From Sunxiuqinia sp963678245 (GTDB lineage: Bacteria; Bacteroidota; Bacteroidia; Bacteroidales; Prolixibacteraceae): a stretch of 64,000 bases of DNA. Position numbers and translations under genes: made by a program. Positions 38,357 through 45,814 of the stretch are shown here, piece after piece. Location of the stretch: contig OZ223309.1 in assembly GCA_965140765.1 (NCBI GenBank), forward strand, positions 3,224,001 through 3,288,000, read 5' to 3'. The notes under the pieces were generated by a model. It was not told the origin of the DNA. It made no database searches and saw only the letters and a list, made by a program, of their open reading frames with translations. Positions within the stretch are counted from its first letter, which is position 1. Each line of letters opens with the position of its first letter.

Positions 38357-39046
38357 ATGAAAGATTACCTGATATACTCAGTCGGTTTTATTGCTCAAAT
38401 ACTATTTTTTGGGCGTACTATTGTGCAGTGGTTCAAGTCGGAGCACGAAGGAAAAGTACTATCGCCAACTATCTTTTGGAAGATTAGTTTATTGGCCTCA
38501 ATCCTGATGCTAACCTATGGAATCTTACGAAACGATGCGGCTATATTGATCGGACAAATTCTGGTTTACTTCATTTATGTGCGCAACATCCAATTGAAAA
38601 ACGACTGGAAAACCATGTTGCTCCCCACACGAATAGTTATACTGGCCATGCCAATTGCTATTTTAGGATACCTATTTTTCGGTACAAACTATTCGCTGTC
38701 TACTTTTTTCAAAAATGAAAACAACCCCTTCATGTTGATGGTCTGGGGTATTGTTGCGCAGGTAATTTTCATTTCACGCTTTTTTTATCAGTGGATTTAT
38801 TCTGAAAACCGCAAAGAGTCGATCCTTCCGTTAGGGTTTTGGATCATCAGTATTTGTGGCTCATTGATGAACTTTATCTATGGTATTTTCCGACTCGATC
38901 CGGTCTTGGTCGCAGCACATAGTTTAGGCATGTTTGTCTATCTTCGTAACATCTTAATTCACTATAATAAACGAAGCCTTTTCAGCCGTTTAAACATTCC
39001 CTTTCTGAACAAGCTTATCGCATTTGTTTCGGGGAAAATAAAATAA
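38357..39046 (+). CDS. Tandem lipid-A-disaccharide-synthase N-terminal (LAB_N) domain membrane protein
   Basis: This 229-residue protein is made of two similar membrane units, about residues 3-80 and 125-205. Each has a FxxR(T/F)xxQW core (ILFFGRTIVQWFKSE and VIFISRFFYQWIYSE), a FWxIS segment and an ending (I/L)xxxFxYxRNI. The domain (LAB_N) occurs at the start of some LpxB proteins and in free-standing membrane proteins. The LpxB catalytic region is absent. In other bacteria such proteins accompany glycosyltransferases and sugar-lipid enzymes. The next gene here is a nucleotide-sugar epimerase, which fits, but the function is not proven. Confidence 0.82.
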   Translation: MKDYLIYSVGFIAQILFFGRTIVQWFKSEHEGKVLSPTIFWKISLLASILMLTYGILRNDAAILIGQILVYFIYVRNIQLKNDWKTMLLPTRIVILAMPIAILGYLFFGTNYSLSTFFKNENNPFMLMVWGIVAQVIFISRFFYQWIYSENRKESILPLGFWIISICGSLMNFIYGIFRLDPVLVAAHSLGMFVYLRNILIHYNKRSLFSRLNIPFLNKLIAFVSGKIK

Positions 39047-39064
39047 AATTAAATTAAATTAAAT
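39046..39064. repeat. Short AAATT tandem repeat
   Basis: Three complete AAATT units and a partial fourth start at the end of the LAB_N stop codon and run into the palindromic region that follows. Confidence 0.7.
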
Positions 39065-39192
39065 GATTATCCGTATTAAAACCTAAATCATGAAATTTAT
39101 TCTGAATATCAATTCGGTTACCCCACACCTAAAGGAACCGAATTGATTATCTCTGCTCCCTTTAGGGGCGGGGTATTTAGAGATAATCATTT
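39061..39192. repeat. Overlapping inverted repeats in the gap before the epimerase gene
   Basis: Four inverted repeats are visible. They are 39061-39071 with 39182-39192 (11 bp perfect), 39108-39119 with 39136-39147 (12 bp perfect), 39120-39135 with 39159-39174 (14 of 16) and 39145-39154 with 39179-39188 (10 bp perfect). Several share bases, so not all can form at once. This could be a structured mRNA leader for the gene at 39239 or a decayed palindromic mobile element. Confidence 0.75.
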
Positions 39193-39238
39193 TGCGGACC
39201 GGGTAAATAAACGGATATTTAAATAAAATAAAAAGCAT

Positions 39239-40204
39239 ATGCAAACGATAGTTGTAACCGGATGTGCCGGATTTATTGGATCTCATTTATCAGAAAAACT
39301 GTTAGCCGAAGGAAATCGGGTGATTGGCATCGATAATTTTGATCCGTTTTATGATCGTCAAATAAAAGAACGCAACTTATCAGCCTCCATTAATCATCAA
39401 AATTTCCGTTTTATTGAAGTCGACTTATCTGATTTTGCAGAACTCTCTTCAACCCTCAATGAAAAGTCAATTGACACGATTGTCCACCTGGCAGGGAAAG
39501 CCGGAGTTCGTCCATCTATCGAAGATCCGCAGGGCTACATTCGTGCCAACATCACGGCAACTCAAAACATCTTGGATGTGATGAAAGAAAAAGGCATCAA
39601 AAAACTGGCTTTTGCATCATCATCATCGGTCTACGGCAATACCAAGGAAACTCCGTTTAACGAAGGGCAAGATGTGAGTAATCCCATTTCGCCATATGCT
39701 TTTACCAAAAAGGCTTGCGAATTGATCAACTACACCTATCATTCGTTATATGATCTGGACATTATCAACCTTCGATTTTTCACCGTTTTCGGACCACGCC
39801 AACGACCTGATTTAGCAATTCATAAATTCACCCGTTTAATTTTGAATAGTGAAGAAATTCCGATGTTTGGAGATGGCAGCACTTCGCGCGACTATACCTA
39901 CTACGAAGATACGGTTGCCGGAATTCGAGGAGCTATCAACTACCTGAAAAATAACGAAAAGGTATACGAAATTATTAACCTGGGAAACAACCAGCCGGTG
40001 AAATTGTCGGATATGATTGCCGCCATTGAAAAAGCTTGTGGCGTAAAAGCCAACATCAAACAGCTACCAATGCAAGCGGGCGATGTAGACATTACGTATG
40101 CCAATATTGAAAAAGCAAAAACGCTGTTAGATTACAATCCCCAATATTCTTTTGAAGAAGGCGTAAAAAACTTTGTAGATTGGTATCGACAGATTAACCA
40201 ATAG
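39239..40204 (+). CDS. Nucleotide-sugar epimerase (UDP-glucuronate 4-epimerase-like)
   Basis: This 321-residue extended SDR has the NAD-binding motif GCAGFIGSH at residues 8-16 and an Asp-ending second strand (IDNFDPFYD). The active-site pieces are ASSSSVYG and the YAFTKK Tyr/Lys pair; RFFTVFGPRQRPDLA and GDGSTSRDYTYYED bind the sugar. The IDNFDPFYDRQIK stretch is typical of UDP-glucuronate 4-epimerases, which make UDP-galacturonate for surface polysaccharide. UDP-glucose or UDP-GlcNAc 4-epimerase activity is the alternative. It is probably not tightly coupled to the LAB_N gene, because a structured gap of 192 bp separates them. Confidence 0.88.
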   Translation: MQTIVVTGCAGFIGSHLSEKLLAEGNRVIGIDNFDPFYDRQIKERNLSASINHQNFRFIEVDLSDFAELSSTLNEKSIDTIVHLAGKAGVRPSIEDPQGYIRANITATQNILDVMKEKGIKKLAFASSSSVYGNTKETPFNEGQDVSNPISPYAFTKKACELINYTYHSLYDLDIINLRFFTVFGPRQRPDLAIHKFTRLILNSEEIPMFGDGSTSRDYTYYEDTVAGIRGAINYLKNNEKVYEIINLGNNQPVKLSDMIAAIEKACGVKANIKQLPMQAGDVDITYANIEKAKTLLDYNPQYSFEEGVKNFVDWYRQINQ

Positions 40205-40243
40205 GAAAGAGGCTGTTAAAAAAATCAACAACCTCTTCTTCGG

Positions 40244-40627
40244 CTAACTCAATCTTTCGGTTTTCCGAACGTATATTTCTTTCAAGATTCCCCAGGCTAT
40301 TAATGAAAGAATAAAAATTAAAGTTCCATACACCGGAACAATCATACTTACTTTCAATCCTCCGGCTACTAGCGAAGGAGAAATATCACCGGCAACCTCA
40401 ATGGCGTCGAAAGCCGCAATCAGACCGATGGCCTGGCCTAAAAATCCGGTGACGATTGCCAGGCTTCCAAATAGTAAAATTAGTCCCAAACCATTTTTTG
40501 TGACTTTTCCTTGCACAAAAAAATGGATCACCTTTTGAGCTGTAAAAACGAGCATGCCAATTCCCCAAATCGTTACAACTGACATGAATACTGGGCCACC
40601 CGCGTAAAATAAATCTGCTGCTTTCAT
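40244..40627 (-). CDS. Small MotA/TolQ/ExbB-like membrane protein
   Basis: This 127-residue protein has three membrane helices. The family core is recognisable: GFLGQAIGLIAAF, then PSLVAGGLKVSMIVPVYG, corresponding to the GLLGTVxG...AF and GI..AL..T..G pattern of ExbB/TolQ/MotA. It is about half the normal size of ExbB, with no long cytoplasmic loop, and has no ExbD/TolR partner beside it. A proton-channel role is inferred only from the family. It lies alone between the epimerase and the LytS-type kinase, on the opposite strand to both. Confidence 0.68.
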   Translation of the reverse strand: MKAADLFYAGGPVFMSVVTIWGIGMLVFTAQKVIHFFVQGKVTKNGLGLILLFGSLAIVTGFLGQAIGLIAAFDAIEVAGDISPSLVAGGLKVSMIVPVYGTLIFILSLIAWGILKEIYVRKTERLS

Positions 40628-40853
40628 GATGTTTAAATTTAAAATGAATTAATGATACAAAAGTATGATCGAATAATTTTTGTAGCACATTTTGTCGACC
40701 AACTGCATCAAAGCTCACCCATACAACAAAAAGCTGGAATTCGATCATCAAGTTTACCATTTACTACATTGGATCGCAAAATCATGCCGTTCATCGACAT
40801 TTTTTCAATTTCAACACAAATTTTCAGTAATTTGACATCTCTCAATATTAATA

Positions 40854-41984
40854 ATGATGACGCGTATCCTTCAGCAAGTAAAAGCAGATCACATTCCCAA
40901 AGTCAGTTTTTTTAAAATTGGCCAACATCTTCTATTTTGGGTGATCTCCTATTTATTCTTTATTTTGTTTTTCGGACGTGCCAATCGCAACTATCAAACA
41001 ACCATCATCTTCGCTTCGCTTCTATTTCCGCTAGCTATAGTTACCAGCTATTTTCTGAATTATTACCTGATCCCACGCTTCCTCTTTCAGGGTAAATACT
41101 GGCGTTTCGTCTTGTTTCTCTTTTATACGTTTGTATTTACGTTGTGGTGCGAGCTGATCATCAGTATGTTTGTATTTACGGTGGTCATCGACTTTCAATT
41201 CTACAAACTTGACCCAACGTCGTTTGATGTCGTTTTTTTATTGGTTGGCTTGTATTTCATCATCCTTGCTTTTGTTGCCATTAAGCAAGTAAAGCGTGCA
41301 TTTGAAATAAAAAAAGAAAATACCCGGTTGGAAAAGCGACAACTGGAAACCGATCTGAAGTTACGTGAATCGGAGCTCAAATTACTGCGCGCTCAAATTC
41401 ATCCTCACTTCCTGTTCAATACCTTAAACAACCTTTATGGATTAACGCTCGAAAAATCGGACTTAGCTCCGGAGTTGGTGTTAAAACTCTCTGACTTGAT
41501 GGACTACATGCTTTATAAATGCAACCAACCCAAAGTGAGTTTGAAGAGCGAATTAGATCATCTGAAGAATTACATTGAAATTGAGAAGATTCGGTATGGG
41601 AAAAAACTAACCCTGGAACTCGAAGAAAAAGGCAGCCCGAATCAATTGGAAATTGCGCCCATGCTTTTGCTGGCTTTTTTCGAAAATGCGTTTAAGCACG
41701 GAGTAAGCAAATCTATTGAAAATCCGTTTGTTTCCATTACCATTGAAGTTAATTACCACCAACTCCAACTTCGCATTGAAAACAGCAGAAACTCCAATGC
41801 TGACCATGCTGAAGATTACACAAAGGGTATTGGCTTGAAGAATGTACAAAAAAGGTTGAAGCTGATTTATCCCGACAAACATCAATTGGAAATCAATCCA
41901 AAAGAAGATACTTTTGAAATTGAACTGCAGTTAGAATTGGATCAATTACACAAGCCGCAACAAGAAAGCCAATGGACGAACTAG
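40854..41984 (+). CDS. LytS/YehU-type sensor histidine kinase
   Basis: This 376-residue kinase has four N-terminal membrane helices (about 25-140) and a short coiled coil. The His_kinase domain carries RAQIHPHFLFNTLNNLYG (phospho-His in HPHF), and the HATPase domain has FFENAFKHG and GIGLKNVQKRL. This compact 4-TM type is widespread in Bacteroidota and always pairs with a LytTR regulator, as here. The next gene begins inside its last codons (13-bp overlap), so the pair is translated together. The stimulus is unknown. Confidence 0.9.
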   Translation: MMTRILQQVKADHIPKVSFFKIGQHLLFWVISYLFFILFFGRANRNYQTTIIFASLLFPLAIVTSYFLNYYLIPRFLFQGKYWRFVLFLFYTFVFTLWCELIISMFVFTVVIDFQFYKLDPTSFDVVFLLVGLYFIILAFVAIKQVKRAFEIKKENTRLEKRQLETDLKLRESELKLLRAQIHPHFLFNTLNNLYGLTLEKSDLAPELVLKLSDLMDYMLYKCNQPKVSLKSELDHLKNYIEIEKIRYGKKLTLELEEKGSPNQLEIAPMLLLAFFENAFKHGVSKSIENPFVSITIEVNYHQLQLRIENSRNSNADHAEDYTKGIGLKNVQKRLKLIYPDKHQLEINPKEDTFEIELQLELDQLHKPQQESQWTN

Positions 41985-42691
41985 TTTATAATTGTTTAGT
42001 CGTGGATGATGAGCCCATTGCCATTCGGGTGATTAAAAATCATCTGTCCGAATTTAAAAACCTGAAGCTGGCTGGCGAATGCAACAATGCGATTGAAGCC
42101 ATGGAATTTCTTTCAAAACACAAGGTTGATCTAATTTTTCTGGATATTCAAATGCCGCAAATAACCGGGATCGAATTTCTGAAAAACCTGAGTTCAGCGC
42201 CAAAAGTAATTTTCACCACAGCTTATCGCAATTATGCGTTCGAAGCGTTCGAGTTGGATGTGATTGACTATTTATTGAAACCAATTTCGCTGGTTCGTTT
42301 TTCAAAAGCCATCAACCGGTTTTACCAGCGAGTCAATGCGAATACGGCTAATCCCTCACCGACCGAAAAAGGCAACCAGGCACCGGATCACCTATTTTTA
42401 AAGATTGATAAGAAGTTGCATAAAATCATGCATCATGAGATTTTCTATCTGGAAAGCTTTGGAGACTACGTTATTGTACACTCCGAAAAAGGAAAACTGA
42501 CAACCAAAGAACGGATCAGCCATCTGGAAGAACAACTGCCTGCCAGTCAATTTTTGCGGGTACATCGCGGATACATCATTTCAATCTCCAAGATTACAGC
42601 CTTACTTCCCGGTCTGGTTGAGCTCGGAGAATTTAAGATTCCCATTGGCCGAAGCTATAAAACGGAGGTTGATAAAATTATTCTCTCCTAG
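41972..42691 (+). CDS. LytTR-family response regulator
   Basis: This 239-residue regulator has a receiver domain (Asp12/Asp13, phospho-acceptor Asp58 in LIFLDIQMP, Lys in YLLKPIS) and a C-terminal LytTR DNA-binding domain (about 135-236). The latter contains IFYLESFGDYVIVHSEKGK and FLRVHRGYIIS. It partners with the upstream kinase, with which it overlaps by 13 bp. Targets in this window are not evident. Downstream begins a stretch of unusual composition. Confidence 0.92.
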   Translation: MDELVYNCLVVDDEPIAIRVIKNHLSEFKNLKLAGECNNAIEAMEFLSKHKVDLIFLDIQMPQITGIEFLKNLSSAPKVIFTTAYRNYAFEAFELDVIDYLLKPISLVRFSKAINRFYQRVNANTANPSPTEKGNQAPDHLFLKIDKKLHKIMHHEIFYLESFGDYVIVHSEKGKLTTKERISHLEEQLPASQFLRVHRGYIISISKITALLPGLVELGEFKIPIGRSYKTEVDKIILS

Positions 42692-43278
42692 CTACCCGGG
42701 CACTCCCTGCGCCGGCGGCGGATGATTTATACTTATCACAACAAAACCAGGCAAAAAAAACTACCGTGACATTGAGCCATACCCACAAAATCAATCCGCA
42801 AATTTTCTTTTTGCTTGCGCTGAGCGGCCGGGAACGATATTTTTTTCTTTTTTGAATGAACCGACCGGATGAGAGCAAAAAAATATTTTTTTTTTCAGCA
42901 AACCTCGGCACGAGAAAAATCCCAATAGCCCAAACTGCCAGGTTACAGTAATAAGCAGCAAATCGCACACCCAAAAAGCTTACCCAGCTATGCACAACTA
43001 TTGAAAACTAGTTGATGCTTAGTTCTCAACGACAATGCTTAACAATCTGGATTTTTTGTAATTTAGAAATCTGTTTTATACAGAGTAGGTGTCGTCATCC
43101 CCCTAAATCGGACGGAAAACAACGCCTTTAAAATTGATATAAGAAATAGAACAACACTAATGTTGATATATACTAGTTAGGGCACATATTGAATAAGTGC
43201 ATGGATACTAAAAACATACAAATCAACAATAAGAAACAGACCTTAATGTGAGTTTTAAAAACTGCGGAAAAAAAGAAT
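42692..43278. other. Gene-poor accessory stretch
   Basis: These 587 bp hold no convincing gene. The left edge has a GC-rich CCGGGCAC...CGCCGGCGGCGG patch. Long A and T homopolymers follow at about 42840-42900. At 42995-43014 CAACTA/TAGTTG form an inverted repeat. ATGCTTA occurs at 43015-43021 and again exactly 20 bp later at 43035-43041. The mixture differs from the flanking chromosome and suggests an insertion boundary or decayed DNA. Confidence 0.55.
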
Positions 43279-44064
43279 ATGGCAAAATCAATTAATCCAA
43301 TTTCTATTCTTCGTTCAATTAGGCCTAAAAGACAAAAAAGAAAAACACTTAGTGCAATTGAAGATTTTTTAAAATTTGATGCCAAACCATTAGAAGAGAA
43401 ACAAAAGCTTTGGGAAAAAGCTGTAGAAAGAGAAAAAAATAAAGCAAAATGGAAAAACTTGGACGCTTCAACAAAGGTTCAAATTTTTGCAAACATTGCA
43501 AGCACAATAATAATGGCACTCATTGCTGTAGCAGCAATTTATTATTCCGTAAAAACATCAAGCAATTCGAATAAATTAAGTCAGGAACAATTTGATAAAA
43601 GCTATAAAAGAGATAGCCTTATTGGTACAATGGAACTTCAAATTGCGCAAAAGGAATATGATTATGTCTTGGAACAACAGAGAATCCGAGATGAAACAAA
43701 TATTTCGAGTTTAAATAACTTTATGATGACATACTTCTCCGAATACTATCTGCTTTACTACAATTCATTTCGATATTGGTCTAACATACAAGCACTTGAA
43801 TGGTTAAAAAACGTTGATAAACTCATGGAGCAAGAAATTGAAAACCCTTTACTATATGAAGACAAAGAGATTCATCAACTTTGGAAAGATGCAATGTCAT
43901 CAAATAAACTTGCTATTACTTCTTTGAAAGCAGGCGATAAAAAAGGAAAAGATGCAGCAAATCTTCGACAAGGCTATTTTGAGACGACGCACAGTAGACT
44001 TTATAAAATTTATGAAATGAGCAATAAAAAATATGGACTAAAATTATTTTTCACAATAAAATGA
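43279..44064 (+). CDS. Unknown membrane-anchored coiled-coil protein, accessory
   Basis: This 261-residue protein is very rich in Lys, Asn, Glu and Ile. A basic N-terminal part (RSIRPKRQKRK) leads to a charged helix, one membrane segment (about 80-97, IASTIIMALIAVAAIYYSV) and then a long, mostly helical soluble part. A coiled coil (about 100-140) and several aromatic residues are visible (YFSEYYLLYYNSFRYW). I do not recognise a family. Codon use is strongly A-rich, unlike the operons around it, and both flanks are unusual, so recent transfer is likely. Single-span helical proteins of this kind occur in defence and phage-related islands, but nothing here proves such a role. Confidence 0.7.
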   Translation: MAKSINPISILRSIRPKRQKRKTLSAIEDFLKFDAKPLEEKQKLWEKAVEREKNKAKWKNLDASTKVQIFANIASTIIMALIAVAAIYYSVKTSSNSNKLSQEQFDKSYKRDSLIGTMELQIAQKEYDYVLEQQRIRDETNISSLNNFMMTYFSEYYLLYYNSFRYWSNIQALEWLKNVDKLMEQEIENPLLYEDKEIHQLWKDAMSSNKLAITSLKAGDKKGKDAANLRQGYFETTHSRLYKIYEMSNKKYGLKLFFTIK

Positions 44065-44256
44065 GAAAAAGAAAAAATACGGCTTATAATCGAATAGCCC
44101 GCCCCGCTAGCAAACACTAGTAAGGAGAGGCTCTCACGGCTCTTATTATGCAGTGCTGCTCCTCGGAATCTGTCGAAAGCAATTCGTGGTTCGATCCACC
44201 CAGTTTCACCTTTAACGAGTTTCCGTATTTTTACACTCAAAATATAAAAGAAAAAA

Positions 44257-45186
44257 ATGAAAACACTATTGCTTGCCTCAATGATTCTTATGCTGTTTAC
44301 AGGCTGTCAAAATTCAGAAAAAGAAGTCTATCTCTTCTCCTATTTTCAGGATAATGGACAAGATGGACTTCACCTGGCATACAGTTATGACGGGTACAAC
44401 TACACCGCATTGAACGACAACAAATCATTTTTAACACCGACCGTTGCTGAAGACAAACTCATGCGCGACCCATGCATTATTCAAGGGCCTGGCGGGAAAT
44501 TTCATATGGTTTGGACCGTGAGTTGGAACGACCGGGGGATTGGCTATGCCTGGTCCGAAGATTTAATTCACTGGTCGGAGCAACAATTTATTCCGGTAAT
44601 GCAAGATGAGCCTGATGCACTGAATTGCTGGGCTCCTGAACTTATTTATGATGAAAAAAGTGATCAATACATGATCTACTGGGCAACAACCATTCCCGGA
44701 CGATTTACAGAAGGTGAAGGATTGGGTGATTCGAAATACAACCATCGAATGTACTATACAACAACCAAAGATTTTGTCCAATTCAGCGAAACAAAACTTC
44801 TTTATGACGAAGGATTTAATGTAATAGATGCTGTTATTAAGAATATTGATGGTGCTTATTACATGTTTCTCAAGGACGAAACAAAAAAACCGGCAAAAAA
44901 ACATATCCGGATTGCTAAAAGCGATCAACTAACCGAAGGTTATCAACTAATTAGCGATCACATCAGCCCCGACTGGGTTGAAGGACCTACGGTTACCAGA
45001 ATCGGTGATAGCTGGGTGCTTTTCTATGATGAATATACCCGCCATCACATGGGAGCTGTGCGTAGTACCGATTTAAAAAACTGGGCCGTGATTAACGATC
45101 AGATCGGTTTCCCTGAAGGGACACGGCATGGAACTGTTTTTAAGGGTCCGGAAAGTGTCCTGAATAAACTACTTGAAACTCATTAA
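44257..45186 (+). CDS. GH43-like glycoside hydrolase lipoprotein
   Basis: This 309-residue protein has a lipoprotein signal (lipobox LFTGC, Cys17) and the five-bladed beta-propeller pattern of GH43-type enzymes. Likely catalytic residues are Asp in LMRDPCII, the pKa-modulating Asp in NVIDAVIK and the general acid Glu in DWVEGPTVT. Repeated blade motifs (YAWSEDLIHWS, YTTTKDFVQFS, GAVRSTDLKNWA) are clear. It would act at the outer membrane on arabinose- or xylose-containing glycans; the exact substrate is not deducible. No SusC/SusD pair is nearby, so it is not in a typical PUL. A strong terminator follows. Confidence 0.85.
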   Translation: MKTLLLASMILMLFTGCQNSEKEVYLFSYFQDNGQDGLHLAYSYDGYNYTALNDNKSFLTPTVAEDKLMRDPCIIQGPGGKFHMVWTVSWNDRGIGYAWSEDLIHWSEQQFIPVMQDEPDALNCWAPELIYDEKSDQYMIYWATTIPGRFTEGEGLGDSKYNHRMYYTTTKDFVQFSETKLLYDEGFNVIDAVIKNIDGAYYMFLKDETKKPAKKHIRIAKSDQLTEGYQLISDHISPDWVEGPTVTRIGDSWVLFYDEYTRHHMGAVRSTDLKNWAVINDQIGFPEGTRHGTVFKGPESVLNKLLETH

Positions 45187-45195
45187 CCGAAATTC

Positions 45196-45226
45196 AAAAA
45201 AGCAGGCTTCAAAAACCTGCTTTTTT
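45196..45226. terminator. Bidirectional terminator between the GH43 gene and the dcw operon
   Basis: AAAAAAGCAGG (45196-45206) pairs with CCTGCTTTTTT (45216-45226) around a 9-nt loop. T-runs on both strands suit the convergent transcription units. Confidence 0.9.
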
Positions 45227-45304
45227 CTAAAAAAAAAGCGAATTCGTTAAAATCTGCTTTCCATCCGAAAAGATTGATAATTTCGAATTGATTGATTGAT
45301 TAAA

Positions 45305-45754
45305 CTAACTGAGTAAAGCCTTCACCTTATCAGCAATATCTTTTCCGTCGGCTTGTCCGGCCAACTGTTTTGATGCCATTCCCATTACCTTTCCCATATC
45401 TTTCATGCCGGTTGCGCCTACCGAGTCGATGATGGTTTTAATATTCGCTTCCAGCATCTCATCGCTCATTTTCTCGGGCAAGTATGTTTCCAACACTTCC
45501 ACTTGTTTCATCTCTTGCTGATACAAGTCATCGCGCTCTTGCTCTTTATAAATAGTGGCCGAATCACGACCTTGTTTGGCCAATTTCTGAATCGCTTTAA
45601 CAGCATCCTGATCATCCAATTCTGCAGATGCACCTTTTGCTGTTTTCGCTTCCAAAAGCACTTTTTTAACGGCCCTTAGTGCTTCAAGTTTTTCCTTTTC
45701 GCGTGCCTTCATGGCCGCTTTTATATCTTCATTAATTTGATCAAATACACTCAT
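45305..45754 (-). CDS. GatB/YqeY domain protein
   Basis: This 149-residue helical protein matches the YqeY family, which resembles the C-terminal tRNA-binding part of GatB. The signature AMKAREKEKLEALRAVKK is at the N-terminus and GKDIADKVKALL at the end. The family may help tRNA-dependent amidation, but this is unproven. It is the last gene of the dcw run, 60 bp after the distal ftsZ, a position common in Bacteroidota. Confidence 0.9.
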   Translation of the reverse strand: MSVFDQINEDIKAAMKAREKEKLEALRAVKKVLLEAKTAKGASAELDDQDAVKAIQKLAKQGRDSATIYKEQERDDLYQQEMKQVEVLETYLPEKMSDEMLEANIKTIIDSVGATGMKDMGKVMGMASKQLAGQADGKDIADKVKALLS

Positions 45755-45814
45755 TATACTAATTTCAAATTTTAAGTTTCAAATTTCAGGTTTTACGTTT
45801 AACTCCCGGAGTTA

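Noticed and set aside
40207..40246. Terminator between the epimerase and ExbB-like genes
   Set aside because: AGAGG-TGTT pairs with AACA-CCTCT, but no T-run follows on either strand, so a functional terminator is not supported.
42678..42995. Minus-strand frame of 105 codons after the LytTR regulator
   Set aside because: It overlaps the end of the regulator gene, its translation is an odd mix of aromatic and basic runs ending in a GC-rich Ala/Gly/Arg stretch, and no family is recognisable. It is more likely a chance frame in accessory DNA.
42995..43180. Integron attC-like site
   Set aside because: Sequences such as GCTTAAC and GTTAGGG recall attC core sites, but the pairing and spacing do not fit and no integrase is in the window.
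44185..44215. Possible tRNA T-arm (TTCGAT loop closed by GTGG/CCAC)
   Set aside because: The loop is six rather than seven bases, and no acceptor, D or anticodon arms are found on either strand.
44010..44240. Minus-strand 76-codon frame over the GC-rich patch
   Set aside because: It overlaps the orphan gene end and looks like translation of non-coding DNA.
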